This document shows, piece by piece, positions 5,590-8,818 of a stretch of DNA of 8,818 nt. The stretch comes from JBBAFS01 sp041655255 (lineage in GTDB: Bacteria; Spirochaetota; Spirochaetia; Sphaerochaetales; Sphaerochaetaceae). The notes beneath the pieces are model-generated. The model was not told the DNA's origin and did no database searches. It worked only from the letters and a program-made list of their open reading frames with translations. How positions within the stretch are numbered: position 1 is the first letter of the stretch; each line of letters opens with the position of its first letter. The position numbers were made by a program, and so were the translations under genes. The stretch is taken from the NCBI GenBank assembly GCA_041655255.1, contig JBBAFS010000068.1:1-8818 (forward strand). The letters run 5' to 3'.

Positions 5590-6999
5590 TTACTCTTCAA
5601 TTTGTTCTCTCTCTTCGGGAGTCTCAAATGTTCTTCCCCAACCAGTGAGCATCGACACTAACATCACAATGGCTAAGCCCCATCCGTAGAATGAATAGAG
5701 CACAACACTATTGACGGTAAAGTGGGCAGGAGCTCCTGATCCTTGGGCAAACATCACAGCAAGGATGGGTCCAAATCCGTAAGGGATCAGACACATTGCA
5801 GCAGCAGAGACTGCATCTAAGAGGTTTGCACTGTGATCTCTTGAGATATTATGTTTCTCAACTAAGATCTTTCTTGCCATCGGCCCTTCCATCACGATCG
5901 CCACACTATTTGCGACGGTTAAGAGACATAAGATGATGTTAATTAATGAGATGGTTAACTCAGCAGAGCGGTGTGTTGCTGTATATTTGGAGAGTTTTTC
6001 AATGACCATATCGAAAAATCCCCCTTTATCAAGAAGGTTTACCAACGCCATGAGGAACATGGCAAACACAGCGATGTCAATAAGACTCATAATTCCATCA
6101 ACAAGCACTCCTCCTACACTAAAGGTATTCATATCTACTACTAAGATTTGTGAGAATGGGAGTAAGCCTGTAACAACTCCAAGCGCTATTCCTAAAGCAC
6201 CCGATCCGACAAGGGCGACAATGAGGTGAGATCCACGATACATCAAAAAGATCAATAAAGCGGGAACGACAAGCATGATTAATCCTTTAGGTGAGAGTTC
6301 CCCTACAAAGGATAAATCTCCACTTGCTGTACCACCACCGCCAAAGATAATGAACAGCACAGCCGCAAAACCTGCACCAGCAAAAGCATACTTTAACCGA
6401 GATCGAACGACCTTAGCTACTCCAACTCCTTGGGTATATGCGGAGGCAATGGTTGTATCACTTACTGGGGCGATGTTATCCCCAAAATAGGCTGCAGATA
6501 CAATTGCAGCACACATAACAGGTGGATTTGCCCCTAATGCGACTCCAACAGGATACAATACTGGAGTCAATGCAATGACCGTTCCTAAAGCAGTTCCAGT
6601 TGCGGTCGATAACATACACCCTACTGCAAATGTGATGAATGGGAAAAGAGACCCTTTCAGTCCAATGGCCATACTCAGCCAAATCAGACCCTCAACTAAG
6701 CCAGTCATTTTCATCAATTGAGCAATAATACCAGCTAAGAACCATGCCATGAGCATAATGGCAACCATTTCGGACGACATTCCCTGAATTAACACATCGG
6801 CACAATGTTTTGGATCTTTAGCAAAAATAATGGCAAGCAGAATTCCTGCTAAAGCTGGAGCCCAGAAAGCCATGGGCATCGCTTTTCCCCCAACACTGAG
6901 GAGTATAATACCGACAAACAAGCCGAGAAATGGGATAAATAGTCCAAACATTCCACCTCTAAACTCGAGCTTTTTATCACCTTTAGATTCTGTAAACAT
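5590..6999 (-). CDS. NhaC-family Na+-coupled transporter (Na+/H+ antiporter-type)
   Basis: A complete 469-residue inner-membrane protein, hydrophobic throughout with roughly eleven or twelve likely membrane helices. The family signature FGDNIAPVSDTTIAS lies at 172-186, and the preceding segment STATGTALGTVIALTPVLYP (131-150) is also typical. The start at 6999 has AAGGAG six bases upstream. The C terminus (TPEEREQIEE) is charged and cytoplasmic-looking. NhaC proteins include Na+/H+ antiporters, but also Na+-coupled carriers such as the malate/lactate antiporter MleN and riboswitch-linked candidate lysine carriers (LysW). Here it sits between a class-V PLP enzyme and a racemase-like gene, so an amino-acid or organic-acid substrate is plausible. 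That is inference from neighbours. It is related to the second, frameshifted NhaC-type gene downstream: same length, alignable N terminus, shared signature. Confidence 0.88.
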   Translation of the reverse strand: MFTESKGDKKLEFRGGMFGLFIPFLGLFVGIILLSVGGKAMPMAFWAPALAGILLAIIFAKDPKHCADVLIQGMSSEMVAIMLMAWFLAGIIAQLMKMTGLVEGLIWLSMAIGLKGSLFPFITFAVGCMLSTATGTALGTVIALTPVLYPVGVALGANPPVMCAAIVSAAYFGDNIAPVSDTTIASAYTQGVGVAKVVRSRLKYAFAGAGFAAVLFIIFGGGGTASGDLSFVGELSPKGLIMLVVPALLIFLMYRGSHLIVALVGSGALGIALGVVTGLLPFSQILVVDMNTFSVGGVLVDGIMSLIDIAVFAMFLMALVNLLDKGGFFDMVIEKLSKYTATHRSAELTISLINIILCLLTVANSVAIVMEGPMARKILVEKHNISRDHSANLLDAVSAAAMCLIPYGFGPILAVMFAQGSGAPAHFTVNSVVLYSFYGWGLAIVMLVSMLTGWGRTFETPEEREQIEE

Positions 7000-7066
7000 A
7001 CATATCTCCTTTTACATTTAGATGCATAACGAATCACTGAGATGAAGAAACAGTTTTTATACATTC

Positions 7067-8311
7067 CTACTTTTTAGGCATCATTGATTTTTGTAATGCC
7101 ACTAGATAATCAATATCCTCCTCTGTATTAAAAAAGTGTGTACAAACCCGTATATTTCCGACTCCTCCAAGAGCTCTGAGGGAAATCTTAATGGGTTTCA
7201 TATTCCTACCAGGTGATGCACAGCGGTTAAAGAATGCTTTATCTGCTTCGTAGTCCCCTGTTGTATAGGTAATAAGTCCGTGTCGTTTTGCGGGATCTTT
7301 TGGTGTATAGACGTGACATCCAATCTCTTCTAATCGTTCAATGGCATAACCACCAAGGCGTTTAATTCTCTCTTCAACGTTCTTAATACCAATTTTGTTA
7401 TAGAAGCGGAGTGTTTCCACCCAACCAAACAATGCTGGTCCTAAGGTGCTATCTTGAGAGAATTTGTTGGCAGTATTCACAGGAGGATTTTGCCAAGAAG
7501 CTAATGTTTCGTGGTTTTTATCACCAAAAGGAATTGGTCCTTCAAAATCACTCCAAATGTAGTTTCTGTAATCGGGGTCAATTGATTCAACTAATTCTTT
7601 ACGAACAAATAATAATCCTGCACCCTCAGGTCCACATTGCCATTTGTAGGCACCAGTTACTAAAAAGTCGAGATCGTCGTGGCGTACGTCGATATCTATT
7701 GCTCCAAATGCTTGAATAGCATCGTCAAGTACTAAAGCACCGTGTTTGTGTGCCATAGCACACACTTCTTTCATATCAAAGGTAAATCCACAGAATGCTG
7801 TCGTTCGGTCGATACACAATAAGCGAGTGTTATCGTCAATTTGTTTTTCTAAATCCTCCATGAGAATTTCACCATTGACGTGTTTTACCACTCTGATTTC
7901 CACACCATATTTTTTACTGATGTCAGATAGGATATAAGGAATCGAAGGATAAGAGAGGTTTGTAATAACTACGTTATCCCCTTTATTCCATTTAAACATG
8001 TTGTATAAAATAAGGTTTGCAGTTACCGCAGGGCGGTAAGTGTTTGTGACTTCTTCCACTTCTGCATTAATGAACTTAGCCCCAAGTTCAATAGACTCAC
8101 CCCATTTTGTTGTGAGAAATGGGTGAGTTGCAATGTCGGCATTTGGAATATCTTCCATTCGACCGAATTCTACAAAGTTGTAGAAATCTTTTACTGCCTT
8201 AAGCCAGTAATTGCCTGGAATCATTTGATCGCCTGCGTTCAAATAGACCCAGTAGTCGAGAAGCTTAAATTCGCTTCGAATTTCATCAATGTGCTGATCA
8301 ATGTAATTCAT
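7067..8311 (-). CDS. Class V aminotransferase-family PLP enzyme (cysteine desulfurase / epimerase-like fold)
   Basis: A 414-residue PLP-dependent enzyme of fold type I, class V. TGAYKWQCGPEGAGLLF provides the Schiff-base lysine Lys223. VLDDAIQAFG (194-203) provides the Asp and Gln that hold the PLP ring. YRPAVTANL and SYPS, in the N-terminal half, suit the phosphate and substrate region. The closest look-alikes are isopenicillin-N-epimerase-like and cysteine-desulfurase-like proteins. The reaction could be transamination, beta-elimination or epimerisation and cannot be fixed here. The start at 8311 (MNYIDQH) has GGAGG six bases upstream. A GTG at 8323 would lie across that site. The gene begins 21 bases after ridA, and RidA proteins clear enamine/imine products of PLP enzymes, so a beta-eliminating or imine-releasing reaction is an attractive inference. 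No signal peptide; cytoplasmic. Confidence 0.85.
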   Translation of the reverse strand: MNYIDQHIDEIRSEFKLLDYWVYLNAGDQMIPGNYWLKAVKDFYNFVEFGRMEDIPNADIATHPFLTTKWGESIELGAKFINAEVEEVTNTYRPAVTANLILYNMFKWNKGDNVVITNLSYPSIPYILSDISKKYGVEIRVVKHVNGEILMEDLEKQIDDNTRLLCIDRTTAFCGFTFDMKEVCAMAHKHGALVLDDAIQAFGAIDIDVRHDDLDFLVTGAYKWQCGPEGAGLLFVRKELVESIDPDYRNYIWSDFEGPIPFGDKNHETLASWQNPPVNTANKFSQDSTLGPALFGWVETLRFYNKIGIKNVEERIKRLGGYAIERLEEIGCHVYTPKDPAKRHGLITYTTGDYEADKAFFNRCASPGRNMKPIKISLRALGGVGNIRVCTHFFNTEEDIDYLVALQKSMMPKK

Positions 8312-8332
8312 AATACCCTCCACCTAAAAATT

Positions 8333-8710
8333 TTATTTTGAACAAATAACTGAAATTTCGACCAAAGCACCTTTAGGGAGCTTTGCCACTTCCACACACT
8401 CACGTGCCGGAGGAAAAGAGCTAAAATACGTTGCGTAAATCGAATTGAAGATTGCAAAGTCCTCCATGCTCTGTAAAAAACAGGTCGTTTTAACTACCTC
8501 GGCAAGTGAAAAACCGGCCTCAGCGATAACCGCTTTGAGATTTGCAATGACTTGTTCAGTTTGCTCTTCAATGCTAGAACCTGCAAATTCTCCGGTAGCG
8601 GGATCGATGGGAAGTTGTCCTGAAACGAATAGCATGTTATTTGTTGCAATGGCCTGTGAGTAAGGTCCGACAGCTTGAGGAGCCTTGTCGGAATGAACAA
8701 TTGTATTCAT
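8333..8710 (-). CDS. ridA: RidA family reactive enamine/imine deaminase
   Basis: A 125-residue RidA (YjgF/YER057c/UK114) protein, of typical length. It hydrolyses 2-aminoacrylate and related enamines/imines released by PLP enzymes, giving ketoacid and ammonia, and works as a cytoplasmic trimer. Visible signature parts are AVGPYSQAI with Tyr17, SGQLPIDPATGE (30-41), and PPARECVEVAKLPKGALVEI, which holds Arg103 (carboxylate-binding, Arg105 in E. coli RidA), Cys105 and Glu118. All active-site residues of the RidA subgroup are kept, so it should be an active deaminase. The start at 8710 has AAGGAG seven bases upstream. An in-frame start at 8770 would lie upstream of the promoter -35 box. It is first in an operon with the class-V PLP enzyme, a likely source of its substrate. 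Confidence 0.95.
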   Translation of the reverse strand: MNTIVHSDKAPQAVGPYSQAIATNNMLFVSGQLPIDPATGEFAGSSIEEQTEQVIANLKAVIAEAGFSLAEVVKTTCFLQSMEDFAIFNSIYATYFSSFPPARECVEVAKLPKGALVEISVICSK

Positions 8711-8738
8711 AGTTTGTCTCCTTTTCTTCGCCACCTGT

Positions 8739-8767
8739 AGTATAAGAGTGAAAAAGCAATCTGTAAA
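8739..8767 (-). promoter_or_regulatory. Sigma-70-type promoter of the ridA operon
   Basis: Minus-strand TTTACA (8767-8762) and TATACT (8744-8739) with a 17-base spacer. Each hexamer matches the consensus at five of six positions. Transcription would begin near 8732, leaving a short leader of about 22 bases that carries the ridA ribosome binding site. Confidence 0.65.
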
Positions 8768-8797
8768 CAATAATTTGTCTAATATACAATTTTGTTT
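8765..8797. promoter_or_regulatory. Interrupted dyad overlapping the ridA -35 region, candidate operator
   Basis: Outer arms AAACAA (8765-8770) and TTGTTT (8792-8797) are complementary. Inner bases AATTTGT and ACAATT continue the symmetry if one-base slips are allowed. The site overlaps the -35 box, where a regulator would block polymerase. The composition is AT-rich, so the symmetry is only suggestive. The rest of the sequence up to 8818 holds nothing else I can identify. Confidence 0.3.
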
Positions 8798-8818
8798 ATC
8801 CTTGCAATTCTATTGTCT

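Noticed and set aside
1114..8663. Plus-strand open frames across the window
   Set aside because: All are short, lie opposite clear minus-strand genes, show no family motif and lack good ribosome binding sites. They are antisense shadows.
8711..8770. Longer N terminus for RidA
   Set aside because: It would start upstream of the promoter's -35 box and so could not be on that transcript. RidA proteins normally begin close to the motif seen after 8710.

Overview
This 8.8-kb window is bacterial and compact. Every supported gene lies on the minus strand, so transcription runs from high to low coordinates. Nine genes are recognisable: eight complete or nearly so, plus one cut off by the left edge. 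Starts have strong GGAGG-type ribosome binding sites, genes are tightly packed, and base composition looks moderately AT-rich by eye. The radical-SAM aminomutase and NhaC-type Na+-coupled carriers suit an anaerobic or fermentative bacterium such as a Firmicute or spirochaete. That is only an inference, because nothing in the window fixes the taxon. There is no RNA gene, CRISPR array, insertion sequence or phage gene.

Layout in transcription order. Module A (8767-4813): a good sigma-70-type promoter, then ridA (enamine/imine deaminase), a class-V PLP enzyme, an NhaC-family membrane transporter, and, after a perfect 12-bp hairpin, an Asp/Glu-racemase-family protein. Module B (about 4812-2631): a 228-base non-coding region with a candidate promoter, a palindrome and a direct repeat. 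It is followed by a second NhaC-family transporter broken by a one-base frameshift in an A6 run, then a translationally coupled 162-residue protein of unknown family with a small cysteine cluster, then a 13-bp hairpin terminator. Module C (2630 to the left edge): its own candidate promoter, a KamA-family radical-SAM aminomutase, and two tandem D-Ala-D-Ala-ligase-like ATP-grasp enzymes packed with a 1-base gap and a 4-base ATGA overlap. The second ligase is truncated by the window edge.

How they may work together. The window combines amino-acid handling genes (PLP enzyme, RidA, racemase-like protein, two carriers) with an aminomutase that makes beta-amino acids and two ligases of a superfamily that makes amide bonds. 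KamA keeps both acidic residues that lysine 2,3-aminomutase uses to bind lysine but lacks the C-terminal zinc-binding tail. The most interesting reading is a small pathway that makes a beta-amino acid (probably beta-lysine) and couples it to another amino acid. Modules A and B would supply, racemise or transport the partners. The individual families are clear. The joint pathway is a hypothesis.
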